Assembly: GCA_030760725.1 (NCBI GenBank)
Contig: JASWHV010000019.1
Location: forward strand, 35,715,944 to 35,779,943
Source: Neostapfia colusana
Taxonomy: Eukaryota > Streptophyta > Magnoliopsida > Poales > Poaceae
Direction of reading: 5' to 3'
Length of the DNA stretch: 64,000 nt
Positions 35,578 to 48,830 of the stretch are shown piece by piece (the first letter of the stretch is position 1; each line of letters begins with the position of its first letter). Under the pieces are notes generated by a model. It was given only the letters and a program-made list of their open reading frames with translations. It ran no database searches and was not told where the DNA came from. A program made the position numbers and the translations under genes.

Positions 35578-38500
35578 TGAGGGGGACCCTGGCCCATATC
35601 ACGGGGCCCTGCCTCTCACACGGGAATCACATTGGGTAATGCCGTGTTATGCGGCACCCAACGGCACATATATAAGGAAAACTGTATTACATAACTCAAA
35701 AGCGGAAGCTTACAAATGTTCTTTGTAAATAATTTACATAAAATAGCTACAGAGGAAATCTATAAACAACTCACGTCGAATAACTAATGAGCACTCGAGA
35801 AGAGGTCCAGCCCGTGGACTCCTCTCGCTAGCAACACGAAGACATTGCAGTGGCTGGGTTCTCCATGTGTTACATGACTCGGAAGTCTCTCAGTCTCACC
35901 TGACAACCTTCTTCATAAGCGGCTATGTTAACCTGCAAAACCACTCATATAGCAAGAGTGAGCACAAAGGCTCAGCAAGACTTAACTGTCTCTCCTAAAT
36001 CATGCAACTCTACATGAAGGTAACTTAATACATAAACATATAAGTTGCATAAAGACTCGCCTACACGTTCATTATTAACTTTTAGATTTTAGCCATCATA
36101 GTCGGACCTTGTGCCGAGCAACATTGGAACTCCACAATCAAACAATAAACACCTCATTCGAATGTTACTTGTCCCAAGGTGGAAATTAACTTAATTTGCT
36201 CTATCACTACTTCATACATGGTTTTCATGCAATTCCCATTATCATAGCAGCACTTTAAACTTGCAAACGGTTTTCACATAACTTGATTATTACGTCACAG
36301 CGCAGTGAGCAAGCGGTACTCATAACCGCGAGGGACGGTGTTTCGAATCAAACACTGCCCGGATAACTTGACACATACGCCTATGAAGACCCAAATCTGG
36401 CGTCCTTCATTATGCCGTATAAGGTAACCTTTCGCAGGACACCCGACTATAGAACCGGTCGCGCTTTCTCAGGCCCATAGGTCTAACGAGACGATGTGGT
36501 ATGCCTCTACAATCCAGTTAACCTGGTACATTGGTTTCCTGGGTCCCATATAGCAGTAAGCATCCGGTACACAACTCAATACTTGCTCCCAGGGCCGCAC
36601 ACGGCTCGGTCCTTAACCGACACAGGCAGAGCTACTCGATCAAGACCTCGTCTTGTCGCTGCCTAACCCTCCTGCCCGGTCTCATCTTTAGAAATATAAA
36701 CTTTAGTTTGCCTATTCCAACCACACCCCTGTAATCCCGAACTATAGCTCGCGAGTAGATTCCAACTACTCGACTTCTACCGGATGTCATAATCTATTTA
36801 GCACGGCATTATCCTACAGCGGTGACACTTTTCTACCCTTGACTCTAGGGTTCATTTGGTGATGCATTTGGAGTATAAAACATACTTGACCTAATGCACA
36901 TACAAACTCTAACCATACTAGCGACCAAAGTAAAAACTTTATAAACAACTTAAATGCAAACTGGAGCTTGCCTTGGTTTTGCAAGTGACTAAGTATCTAT
37001 TCAGTTAGTGAAGGCCACTTGTGGCTTGATCACTCGCTTTCCTTCCTCTTTGATCTCCACTTCAGTTGCTTCACAATCTTCACGTAGAGGCTACACGTTA
37101 TGAATATGCATATGTTTAATTGTAAAGCTTTTGCTAACAAGTTCTAAAGACAAGTTTAAAACTGGAACTCTGTTTATGAATTTAAAATGACACTTGTGCT
37201 AGTGGTTTGGGTTTAAGCACTATGATCAAGTGATAAGTGTTTATCATCACTTGTGTGGTGGTCACCTAATGAGGTTGAACAGAACAGTACTGATCCAGAG
37301 CGCCAATGGATCTGAAAAATTTCAAGTGAGTTGCTTGTCACAAGAAAGTAATCTGGACAAAATTTAGAATTTTTCAATGAGTAGTTCACTCAGAACAATT
37401 CACTAAGCATTTAGGCAAAAAGGAATTAATTATGAATAAATTTGCACTTTCATTCAAATCCAAGTGAACCAAAATTTCAAACATAGCTCAGGAAGCATGC
37501 ATGAATTTTCCTATGATTTTTGGAGCTAAGAATTGCCCAGAACTGAATTTCCAAGTTTTGGAAATTCTCTGATATTGTCTCTGTATCCATTTGAACACAG
37601 CCATTTAGAATCAGAATTCTCCTAATCAATCAACTCCAAATGAGCTTAAATTATTACAGGAGTTAACTAATATCCGAAAGAATACTATGGTAAAATTTGA
37701 GGATTTGTGGATGAACCAAACTCGCTCTAAAATTCTTTTGCTGAAAAGTTTAAAGAATTTTCCAAAATCTAATATTGATTTCCATACAAATTTGGTTGCG
37801 TATTCTGATAGAGTTTTTAAATATTAATCCAACCCAATTTGAATCACTAAACTTGGAGCTTCCTAGCAAAAGTTATGAGGTTCTAAAGTTTGAACTAAAT
37901 TTGAGGAATTCAAATAACTTGGGAAACATTTAAATTCTGACCGCGGGTCCGGGGTGACGTGTCAGATCCTCGGTGCAGCCACACTGGGGTTCATAGGTAT
38001 TTTGGCTGTAGCAACAAGAAATCAAATAGCCACAGCCGATCCCGTTTTAAACTACTGCCGCTGACATGTGGGGCCGACGGGTTCTTCTTCTTCCTCGGTC
38101 AGTTTCCCGCGCCCGCGCCTCCCCCTCGCCGGCAGCGGCAGCGACCTCACCGGACTCAGCTTCCAGCTCATTCTCAGCCCGATACTCGCTGCCCGGGGGT
38201 TTTCATCTATGAGGAAGCGATTGGTGCGGTGCTCTCAGGCTGCCGGTGGTCAGAAGTAGGCCGGCAACGTGCGGCGGCTCTGGCCGACCTTCGGTGCCGT
38301 GGTCCGATCACCCTAGCTCGCCAAAGGTTCAGAAAATTTGCTCTAAAGCATCAGTAGACCTTGAGGAAGATCGACAAGCAAGCAAATACCCTCGGAAAAG
38401 GCGGCTAGTAGGGTTTCATCGTGCACCTGAGCGTCCCCGCCATGGGCGCCGATCGAAAACCTCAAAATGGGGTGCATCTACCAGGTTTTTAAGCTAGGTC

Positions 38501-39666
38501 TATGAAGGAAAAATGTGCCCTAACCACTCTAGCTTCTGTGTGTGCAACATGAACAACTCCAACCGAGAATTGAGCGTCAATTTCCTGGAATCTTACCCAC
38601 GGTTAGGTTTTTCCCGGCCGAGAGCAAAACTCAGAATTCTCGAGCTCCGGTGCACGGCTTGAGCTGAAACTTGGCGAGGAGCAGCGCGGTTAGTTGGCGT
38701 GTGTTGGAGTGCGCTTGCTCAGTCGTGAAACTGCCCGGTGCGAGCTGTCCATGAGAGCCCGAGCTATGGATGCTTTAGGTCGCCGCCCGACGAGCCCGTT
38801 CTAGAGCGGGGAACGACGGGAGCTGCGGTTTGTCGCGCTGAGGAAGTGAAGGACGATCAGGCTTTGCCATTTTTCAGCTTGGGGAGGTGGTATTCGCGAG
38901 TTTTGCCAATCTCCGGGTGAGCACTGAGGAGGTGCGGTGAGCTACTGTGTTTCGGCTCTGTTTTCTGCGTGAGGGGTAGCAGGGCCTCGGTGTCGTGCAC
39001 GTAACGATCGCTTCACCCGCTGCTGAGGGGAAAGCAGATCTCCAGCGCGATGACACCGTGAGGAGGTGGCGCGGCGCTCAGAAATCGGTGGCGCTCCTCT
39101 GTAGCACAGCGGCTACGAGTGGAAACCCATAGAACAGAGACAATTACCTTCGGTTGTAAGTCTTCTCCCCTCGATGACAAGTGGGTCCCACTGCTCTTCT
39201 CCCAAAAGATGTTCCAAATTTGGCATAGTGCAAACTCCAGCCATGAAGAGCTCATGTTTGAAAGCCATTTGAAAAATTTGACAAGGTGCACTTCAGTTTC
39301 AAATTCGAATTCAAATTTCAATGAAATTCAGAAGCCTCTTTGATATACATATCAAAGCACCTCCAAATTTCCTCAAATTTTGTCTTCCTCATAATTTGGA
39401 CCTGAAAAATTCAAATATGGATTCAAACATTTAATTTGGTGGCTGCAAAGGGGAGGTTTACAACCACAGTTTGCATCCTTCATTTAAAAATGACCACCTT
39501 TGCATTTAAATGATCATTTGAATTCAAAGTAGACTTGAATTCATGTGCTTGCTCGTGACAACCTTCACATGTTTAGAAAAGTTTTTTGCAAGTCCCATTT
39601 CTTGAATTTAAACTCAACTTTATTCACCACTCAAGTTTTCCAATTACATGTTTTGGGACTTTTACA
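35578..39666 (-). mobile_element. 5' LTR of element B
   Basis: A 4,089-bp LTR, TGAGGGGGACCCTGG...GGACTTTTACA, paired with 25321-29311. It has the same internal order as the C LTR: poly(A) part near 35690, acidic block near 37100-37010, AT-rich middle, GC-rich transcribed region at 37930-39130. No genes. Confidence 0.88.
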
Positions 39667-39671
39667 TTTTA
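39667..39671 (+). repeat. Right target duplication of element B
   Basis: TTTTA, identical to 25316-25320. Confidence 0.85.
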
Positions 39672-41030
39672 GCAATGCAAATGGCACTAGTGTTATCACA
39701 AAATAGTGGAACACTATATAGATCAACTCCATAGTCCTTAAGTATTTGAACAATCCAAAGAATTTATGAGCAAGCGCTAGCAGCAGCTACATATTGTTTT
39801 CTAGAGGATTGTGCAACTTAATTTTGTTTTCTAGAGGACCAAGCAACAAGTAAATTACCAAGAAAATGACAAGCACCCGAAGTACTTTTCCTATCAATTC
39901 TACAACCCCCAAAATCAGCATACGAAAAAGGTTTCAAAGTAACAGTTGAGGAAGAAGAAAGAAAAATCCCAAATTCTTGAGTTCCATGTAAGTACCTGAG
40001 AATTATTTTGACGGCTTGACGATGTGAAGCACGTGGGGAAGCTTAAAATCATGCACAAAAACATACGCTGAATTGTATTTCCGGTCTTGATGACGTGAGG
40101 TACAAAAGGGATCCCATCATAATTCTATATTCTTTTTGATCCACGGGTTCACCATCTTCATCAAGTTCAAGTGTCGTTTCTGTACCCATTGGTGTCCGAA
40201 GAGACTTGCTTTTGTCCATGTTGAAGCACTTAAGAAGGTCTCTTGTATACTTTGTTTGATGCACAAAAGTACCCTCCTTGGTTTGCTTGATTTGCAGCCC
40301 AAAAAAGTATGTGAGTTGTCCCATCATACTCATCTCAAATTCTGAACTCATCATAGCTGAAAACTTGGACACAAGATCATGAGAAGCACAACCAAAGATA
40401 ATATCATCCACATACAATTGAACGAATAATGAGTCATTGCCATGCTTAAGCACAAAAAGAGTTATATCAAGCTTGCCCATGGTAAACCCCTTTTCAAGTA
40501 AGAATGTTTTTAACCTATCATACCATGCTCTAGGGGCTTGTTTAAGACCATACAAGGCTTTGGACAATTTGTAAACATGATTAGGAAAATTTGGATTTTC
40601 AAAACCCGGTGGTTGCTTGACATAAAGCTCCTCATCTATGTAGCCATTAAGAAAAGCACTTTTAATTTCAATTTGATATACCTTGAAACCTTTAGATGCA
40701 GCAAATGCTAACAAAATTCTTATGGCTTCTAATCTAACAACAGGAGCAAAAGTTTCATCAAAATCTAGTCCTTCAACTTGTGTGAAACCTTGAGCAACCA
40801 ACCTAGCCTTATTCCTAACCACAACCCCATCCTCACTCCGTTTATTTTTAAACACCCATTTAGTTCCGATTAGAGTGTGACCATGAGGTTGAGGTACAAG
40901 TTTTCAAGCATTATTTCTTTCAAAATTTTCTAACTCTTCTTACATGGCAATAATCCAAGATTTATTAGTGAGTGCATGTGATGTATCATTGGGTTCAAAA
41001 GAAGCAACAAATGCAGAATGAGTGTGAGAG

Positions 41031-41035
41031 TTTGG
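41031..41035 (+). repeat. Left target duplication of element C
   Basis: TTTGG, identical to 55370-55374. Confidence 0.86.
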
Positions 41036-44000
41036 TGAGGGGGCCCGGTCCCGATCACGGGGCCGTGCCGCCTCGCCCGAGGAATCGCATTAGGTGGTGC
41101 CGTGTTATGCGGCACCCAACAGCACACATATAAGGAACACAATATTACATAAACCAAAAGCGGAATCTTACAATTATTCTTTGTAAATAATTTACATAAA
41201 ATAGCTACAGCGGAAGTCTATACACAGCTCACGATAAATATCTATGAAGCACTCGAGAAGAGATCCAGCCCGCGGTCTCCTCTCGCTAGCAACACGAAGA
41301 CACGGCAGCGGCTAGGTTCTCCAAGTGTGACATGACTCGGAAGTTTCCGAGTCTCACCGGACAACCTTCTTTGTAGCGTCGATGCTTACCTGCAAAACCA
41401 CTTATATAGCAAGAGTAAGCACAAAGGCTCAGCAAGACTTAACCGTCTCTCCTAAGGCATGAAACACTACATGAGAGTAACCTAAGACTTAAGCCTGTCG
41501 TTTGCGAAAAGACTTGCCTACGAGTTCATCCTTAACTTTCAGATTTTAGCCATAATAGTAGTGACCTTGTGCCCAGCAACATTGGAATTCCACAATCAAA
41601 CAAGAAACACTTCATTCCAATGTTACTTATCCCAAGGTGAAAAATAAATTTAGTTTGATCTATCTCTACTTCAAACAAGGTTTTCATGCAACTTAACATA
41701 ATCATAACAGCAATTATACTTTTTGCAAACTGTTTCCACACAAGTTGATTAACTACGTCACAACACAGGGAGCAAGCGGTAATCAATAACCGTGATGGAC
41801 GGTGATTCGAATCAAACACTACCCGGATAACTCGACACATACGCCCGCCTCTGAAGACCCAACTCTGGCGTCCTTCATTACGTCGTATGTGGCCACCTTT
41901 CGCAGGACACTAGACTGTAGAACCGGTCGCGCCGTCTCGGGCTCATAGGCCTAACGAGACGATGTGGTATGCCTCTACAATTCAGTGAACCTGGTACATC
42001 GGTTTCGTGATTCCCTTATGTCAGTAAGCATCCGGTACACAACTCAATACCTGCTCCTGGGTGCCGCACACGCATCGGTCATTAACCGATACAGGCAGAG
42101 CTACTCGACCAAGACCTTGTCTTGTCGCTGCCTAACCATCCTGCCCAGTCTCATCTTTGGAATTGTAAACTTTAGTTTGCCCTCTTTTTCCATCTACACC
42201 CAGGTAATCCCGTCTATAACTCGCGAGTAGATTCCAACTACTTGTCTTCTACCGGATGCCCTAGTCTATTTAGAATGGCCTTATTCTACAGCGATGACAC
42301 AATTCTACCCTTGACCTCAGGGTTCATGTTTGGTTATGCAAGTGGAGTATCAAACATCCTTGACCTAATGCACATACAAACTTTGACCCATAGTAGTGAA
42401 CAAAGGGAAAACTTTAAAAACAACTTAAGTGCAAACCGGGGCTTGCCTTGGTTTTGCAGGTGACTAAAGTCAGATAATTATGAAGTTAGTTGTTGCTGCC
42501 TTGAAGCTGAATCACTGCCTTCTTGCTTCTTGCTCCAAGCTCAAATCCTCCTTCTTCACTTTCCACGTCTAATCACTACACGTTATGAATATGTATACAT
42601 GTTTAATTATGAATCTTTTTGCTAACAAGTGCTAAAGACAAGTTTGAAACTGGAACTCTGTTTAAGAATTTAAAATGACACTAGGGTGGTGGTTTGGATG
42701 TGTGTCTAAGCACTATCATCAAGTGAGAGTGAGGTTCATCACTTGGGTGGTGATTTTTTAAATGGATTGAACAGAACACTACTGGTACAGAGCTCCAATG
42801 GAGCTGGAAATTTTCTTGTGAGTTCCTTGTCTCAAGGAAGTCCTTTGGACCAAAATTCAGAATAATTCACTAAGTAGATCACCCAGAACAATTCCCTAAT
42901 AATTTAAGCAAAAAGAAATTAGTTCTGATTAAATTTGCACTTTCATGCAAATTCAAGTGAACTATAATTTCATACATAGCTCAGAGAGTATGCCTGAATT
43001 TTCCTAGGATTTTTGGAGCTAAGGAATGATTAGAACTGAATTTCCAGGTTTTGGAAATTTCCTGAAAATGTTTCTGTATTCATTTGAATACGGAAACTTG
43101 GAATTACAATTACCCTAAATAAATCAACTCCAAATGAGCTGAAACTTTTACAGAAGTCTCCTAATATCCTATATAATCTTCTGGCAAAATTTGGAGATTT
43201 TTGGATGAACCAAACTCCCTCCAAAATTCTTTTGCTGAAACGATTTAAAGAATTTTCCAGACTTTTCTATGAGTTTTCATGCAAGTTGGGTTGCATATTT
43301 GGATAGAGATTTTCATCCTGAATCCAACCCAATTTGAATCACTAAATTTGGAGCTCCCTAGCAAAAGTTATGCAGATCCAAAGTTTGAACCAAATCTGGA
43401 ATTCAAATTAATTCGGGAAAAGTTCAAACTCTGCCTGTGGGTCCACCCTACACGTGTCAGCCTCTGGACTCACGCTACACGGGGCCACAGACTACTTCCC
43501 GCGCCATCACACCGGATCCCGGGGCCGCAGCGGATCAAAGATTTAAAATATCGCCACTGACAGGTGGGACCGGGCTGTCGTCTTCAACCTCGGCCTGTTT
43601 CCTTTTTCCCGCGCCGCCCCCTCGCCGGAAGTTCGTCGGGGCTCGCTGGAGTCGGCTTCCCGGCCGTCTCCCGGCTCGGTACTCACCGCCTGGGGGTTTT
43701 CAGGGGCGAGCAACTCAGCTACGGGGTCAGCACAAGCTATAGGCGCTCGGAACTAGGTCGGCGATGTGCGCACCCTTCGGTGAAGCTTCGGTGCCGTGGT
43801 CCGAGCACCCTAGCCCGCCAAAGGGTCGTAAAATTTGCTCTAAAGCATCAGGGAGTCATGGGGGTGCTCGGCATTGGCTCAAACTGGATTGGTAACGGCT
43901 TGAGATGGGGTCTCACCGTGCCCCCGGCGGTTCCCGCCATGATCGCCGCTCAAAAAGCTCAAAATTAGCCGTAACAACGGGGTTTCTAGCTAGGGTTGTG

Positions 44001-45167
44001 GAGGGGATCGGGTCGCTAGCCAGTCTAGTTTATTTGTGCATGATTTGATGAGCTAAGAACGAACAACAAATAAGAATTTTGGGTTTTCATACCGGATCAT
44101 CGGTCTGGGGCCGTCGGCGATATTTTCCCGAATTCTCGCTCGGTGGTTCACCGATTTGCTTGAGGTTTGGGGATGAGCAGAAGGGTTCACCAGCGCGTAC
44201 GGGGGTGGCCTTGCTTGGGCGTGGAAGTGCCTGGATTAGGTTGTCCCCGAGCACCCCAACTCTCGGTGAAGTGAAATCGCTGCGGTGACGAGCCGATTTC
44301 GGGTCGGGGAGGCAGCAACTCGTGGGATGCTGTACTTAGGAAGTGGAGGACGAGCTCACCGCGTGGTTTCTTGGCTTGGCTGGCCTCTGCACGCTCGGTT
44401 TCCTTCAGTTCCCGGTCGATCGCCCGAGGCGGCAGCGTCCTCGGTTCTTTTGTTGTGCGAGGGTGGAAAGGCGGCCGAGGCGTCGGTGATGAAGCAAAAG
44501 CCCGCACAGGAGGAACGTTAGGCGTCCAGGCAGCTCTCCAGCGTGCTGCTTCGGTGAAGAGGTGGCAACCGCGTGCGCTCGGTGGCGCCGGGAGCAACTT
44601 CGGTGGCTCTGGTGGAAACCAATACACCGTGGTAGACTTAAGCAGCAAGTTATAACCCCCACCTCTCTATGACAAGTGGGGCCCACAACTAACTTCTGCC
44701 CCAAAAGATCTCCAAATTTTTGGCACATGCAAATTTAGCCCTGAGGTACTCAAATTCAAAAGTTATTTGGCAATTTGACCAGTTGTGCCTCAATTTCGAT
44801 TTTAAATTCAAATTTGGGTGAAATTTACAAGTTCCTTTGATATTCATATCAAAGCACCTCCAAAGTTGCTCAAAACTTGGCTCCCTCATAATTTGGACCT
44901 GAGAAACTCAAATATATCCTTTGATCTTTGAGTTGGCTTTTGCAACTACAGCTTCTCCAACATCAGTTTGAATTTTTTTTCCTTTTTGGAGTTGGCCCTC
45001 CTCTTTTTGGAAGTGACCCTCTTAGTTCAAACTGAATTCCATGTTTTATTGCACGAGCCAACGCTTTCATGAGTAACACAAAAGTTTTTGTAAGTCCTAT
45101 TTCTTGTATATAACTCAACTTTATTCACAGCTCAAGTTTTCTATTTACAAGTTTTGGGACTTTTACA
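41036..45167 (-). mobile_element. 3' LTR of element C
   Basis: A 4,132-bp LTR, TGAGGGGGCCCGG...GGACTTTTACA. The GC-rich transcribed region is at 43430-44660, and the acidic block near 42560-42480 (minus: VESEEGGFELGARSKK). ORFs up to 153 codons in the GC-rich part overlap on both strands and are not called. Confidence 0.9.
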
Positions 45168-45202
45168 TTCCTCCCCCTTAAAAAGAATCTCGTCCCGAGA
45201 TT
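45168..45202 (-). other. Polypurine tract and pre-PPT palindrome of element C
   Basis: On the minus strand AATCTCGGGACGAGATT (45202-45186) precedes CTTTTTAAGGGGGAGGAA at the LTR. Confidence 0.85.
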
Positions 45203-45234
45203 CATGATTAAGGACAAGGTGGAGAGGACAACTA

Positions 45235-48200
45235 CTACATATAAGCCTCTAACAACTCTGGATGATTGCGCTGCAAATACTCCTCGCTTTCCCATGTAGC
45301 TTCGTCGGACGTGTGATTTTCCCATAGTACCTTGAAAAATCGTAGCGTCCGGTTTCTGGTCTCGCGAGTCTTTTCATCAATTATCCGGGTTGGTCGCTCA
45401 ACATAAGTGAGGTCCGGCTTCAGCTCTGCTATCTCTCCCGTGAGAATCTCCGTTGGAACTTTCAAACACTTCCGCAACTGGGATATGTGGAAGACGTTAT
45501 GCACTCCAGCTAAGGCTACCGGCAGCTCCAAACGGTATGCCACGGGTCCACACCTTTCAATGATAGTGAAGGGACCGATAAAACGTGGAGCTAATTTCCC
45601 TTTCACTCTGAATCGATGAATGCCCTTCATAGGAGATACGGGGAGATATACGTGGTCCCCAACTTGAAATTCCAGAGGACGACGCCTCTTATCCGCATAG
45701 CTCTTTTGTCTGGACTGAGCGGCTTTAAGATTTTCCTGAATAAGCCTCACCCGCTCTTCTGCTTCATTAACGAGATCAATCCCGTAAATAACTCTCTCGC
45801 CGGATTCACACCAGTTCAAGGGTGTGCGGCATTTCCGGCCGTAGAGAGCTTCATAAGGCGCCATTTTGATACTTGATTGATACCCGTTGTTATATGAGAA
45901 CTCTGCCAATGGTAAGTGATCATCCCAACTCTTACCGTGATGAATGGCACATGCTCTCAGCATATCTTCAAGTATTTGATTCACCCTCTCTGTTTGCCCA
46001 TCGGTTTGAGGGTGATACGCGGAGCTTCAAATCAATTTGGTTCCGAAGGATGCGTGTAGCTGCTCCCAGAAACGAGCAACAAACAACGCGCCTCGATCAG
46101 AGATGATCATCCGGGGAACTCCATGTAGGCACAAGATCCATGCTATGTATAACTCCGCATACTGCTTGGCGGTGTATCTGGTATGCACGGGGATGAAGCG
46201 TGCCGATTTGGTCAACCGGTTCACGATTACCCAAATCGAGTCATGGTGGTGGGAGGTCATCGGCAACCCAACGATGAAATCCATACGCAAGTCTTCCCAC
46301 TTCCATGCTGGTATTTGTAGCGGTTGCAGCAGGCCCGACTTCTTTACATGGTCGGCCTTAATTCTTCGACACGTATCACATTCTGAAACGTATTTTGCAA
46401 CTTCACGTTTCATACGTGTCCACCAAAACTTCTTCCGGAGGTCTTGGTACATTTTATTGCTGCCCGGGTGAATAGAAAATTTGGGTAAGTGAGCCTCATC
46501 CAAAATTTTCTTCCGCAGCCTCATATCACGGGGTACGACTATCCGGTCCCTGAACCATGAGGTATCTTCATCATCCAACCGGAAACATTTCATCTCCCCG
46601 TTCTTCAACCAACTTTTTATATGAGCCATGCCCTTGTCTCTCCTTTGAGCTTCCATGACCTCCTCTCTTATTGTGGGTATGAGAGCTAGGTTATGTAGGG
46701 CCCCATATGGAACCAAGTAGAGACTTGGTTCTTCCTCTTCCATCGGTGTAATGGTCAGGTTATGAATATGAGACTTCCGGCTGAGTGCATCGGCAACCAC
46801 ATTTGCCTTGCCCGGATGATAATGAATTTCAATCTCATAGTCTTTGATCAGCTCCAACCATCGCCGTTGCCGCATATTCAACTCCTTTTGAGTGAATATG
46901 TACTTCAAACTTTTGTGGTCGGTGTAGAGATGAACCAGATTTCCCAGTAGGTAATGTCTCCACATCTTCAAAGCTAATACCACGGCAGCCAGTTCAAGAT
47001 CATGAGTTGGATAATGTTGCTCATGATTCCGTAATTGCCATGATCCATATGCGACCACGCGTCCGCCTTGCATGAGTACACAACCAAGCCTGACGCCGGA
47101 TGCATCACAATAAACATCAAAAGGCTTGGTTGTATCCGGTTGAGCTAGGACCGGGGCTGTTGTGAGGTGTTTTACCAATGCTTGAAAAGCTTCCTCACAT
47201 GGCTTGCTCCAATCATACTTGATGCCTTTATTCAGTAGCTCCGTCATAGGTTTGGAGATCTTTGAGAAGCTCGGGATGAACCTCCGGTAATATCCCGCCA
47301 AACCCAAGAAGCTACGAACTTCATGGACTGATGTTGGAGACTTCCACTTCAGCACTTGCTCAATCTTGCTTGGATCAACAGCAATGCATTCTGCTGAAAT
47401 AGTGTGCCCAAGAAATGGCACTTGGTTGATCCAGAATTCACATTTACTAAACTTTGCATAGAGCTTGTGATCTCTCAGTCGTTGGAGCACAATATACAAA
47501 TGTTTAGCGTGTTCCTCTTCAGATTTGGAATAGACCAAGATGTCGTCGATAAATACCACGACGAACTGATCCAGCTCTGGCATGAACACCGAGTTCATAA
47601 TGTACATAAAGTGGGCCGGAGCATTGGTCAACCCAAATGACATGATAAGATATTCATAGAGCCCATATCTTGTCGAGTATGCTGTTTTCGGGACATCTTC
47701 CGCGCGAATCTTGATTTGATGATATCCCGACCTTAAGTCCATCTTAGAGAAGACTTTAGCACCAACTAGCTGATCGAAGAGGATATCAATTCTTGGTAGT
47801 GGATACTTGTTCTTTATGGTCACAGCATTTAAAGGACGATAGTCGACGCATAGCCTCAGCGTCTCATCCTTCTTCTTCACAAATAAAGCTGAGCAACCCC
47901 ATGGTGATGAACTTGGATGAATAAACCCCTTGTCCATCAGATCTTTGAGTTGCTCCTTCAACTCAGCTAATTCATTCGGAGCCATTTTGTATGGTCTCCG
48001 AGAGATTGGTGTGGTTCCCGGTATCAACTCTATTTCAAACTCCACCTCGCGCTCAGGTGGCAAGCCTGGAAGATCTTCGGGAAACACGTCTGGATATTCA
48101 CAGACTACCGGAATGTCTTCTAACTTGCACACCTCGGCATTACATACTTCCGGGACTTTAGAAACCGCTTCGCCGAGATACAAAGTTTGACGTCCGTGAA

Positions 48201-48830
48201 GTGGAGAGTCCAAGTGAACACTCCTGTTCTCGATGTCCAGGACAGCCTTATGGAAGGTCAACCATGATATTCCCAATATGGTATTGATTCCCTGGTCTTC
48301 GAGAATGATGAGGGTGGTAGGATAAATTTTTCCACCCAAGAAGAGTGGTGCTCGAGAGACGACTTCATTAGTTGATATATCTCCACCTGGCGAATGAATA
48401 AGGTATGAACCTCTGGTGATAGTGGTGGATATTTGATCCCGGATCACCGTTGCCCTGCTAATGAAGTTATGTGTCGCACCAGAGTCGAATAAAATGACAA
48501 CCGGTTTGTCATTTAAGGTGAACCTGCCGGCAAGAACAGGTCCTCCTTTCGGCAGATCATCGACTGACACATAATTAACTGTCCCCACTTTGGACATTGC
48601 TTTTCTCTGCTGCCCAAGATCGCTCTGTGGAACTGGACCCGCAGACACATTGTTGCTGCTCGGTTCAGTTGCTTCATTGATCTTAAGATCATTGTCAACC
48701 TGAAGTGGGACAGCACTTGGCTCAGCTGAGAAATCACCTTGTTCATCTTCAACCTCTTGAGGGAAATAATATTCTGATGCACCTTGTTGATACTGAGGTG
48801 CATAAGAAATAATTTGCTGCTGCGGTGGGG
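45235..48830 (-). pseudogene. pol: Element C protease-RT-RNase H-integrase, one premature stop
   Basis: The frame is open from about 48830 (after the gag frameshift; first Met at 48648) to TAG at 45237-45235, broken only by TGA at 46029-46027. Domains: protease ILFDSGATHNFIS (~48490) and ILGISWL; RT with LRLCVDYRPLN (~47850) and VVVFIDDILVYS (~47540); RNase H FDVYCDASG (~47110) and LYTDHKSLKYIF (~46900); integrase finger HLPKFSIHPG...CDTCRRIK (46490-46350), WVIVNRLTK (the expected catalytic Asp is Asn here), IISDRGALF, then the stop, then TDGQTERVNQI. A GPF module lies near 45570 and a chromodomain-like end (TLRFFKVLWENHTSDEATWE) near 45340. Both the stop and the Asp to Asn change would block integrase. 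Confidence 0.92.

Larger units (their letters stand above)
25321..39666 (-). mobile_element. Element B: degraded chromovirus inside element D
   Basis: A 14,346-bp minus-strand Gypsy element with both LTRs (3,991 and 4,089 bp), primer site variant, leader, gag-pol relic and polypurine tract. It is flanked by exact TTTTA duplications and interrupts the RNase H gene of D. It is closely related to C; the LTR pair differs by at least 5% in a sampled stretch, and gag-pol has many breaks, so it is older than C. Its orientation is the same as D. Confidence 0.92.
39667..41035 (-). pseudogene. pol: Element D reverse transcriptase and RNase H (middle part)
   Basis: Copia RT begins near 40950 with WIIAM and ENFERNNA (two in-frame stops), then GTKWVFKNKRSEDG. 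Positions 40855-40049 are open: ARLVAQGFTQVEGLDFDETF, IKSAFLNGYIDEELYVKQPPGF, LYGLKQAPRAWYDRL, and the active-site QLYVDDIIFG near 40415. After a stop near 40049, RNase H follows (ADFGGCRIDRKSTSGACHFLG, 39940-39850) down to LFCDNTSAICIAK at the B insertion point. The gene continues at 25320. YVDD and the KSTSG motif are diagnostic of Copia. The N-terminal side is interrupted by C at 41036. Confidence 0.92.

Noticed and set aside
43279..44655. Multiple 90-153 codon ORFs in C LTRs (also 53482-54931)
   Set aside because: ORFs occur on both strands of the same GC-rich segment and are not preserved as one frame; treated as LTR sequence.
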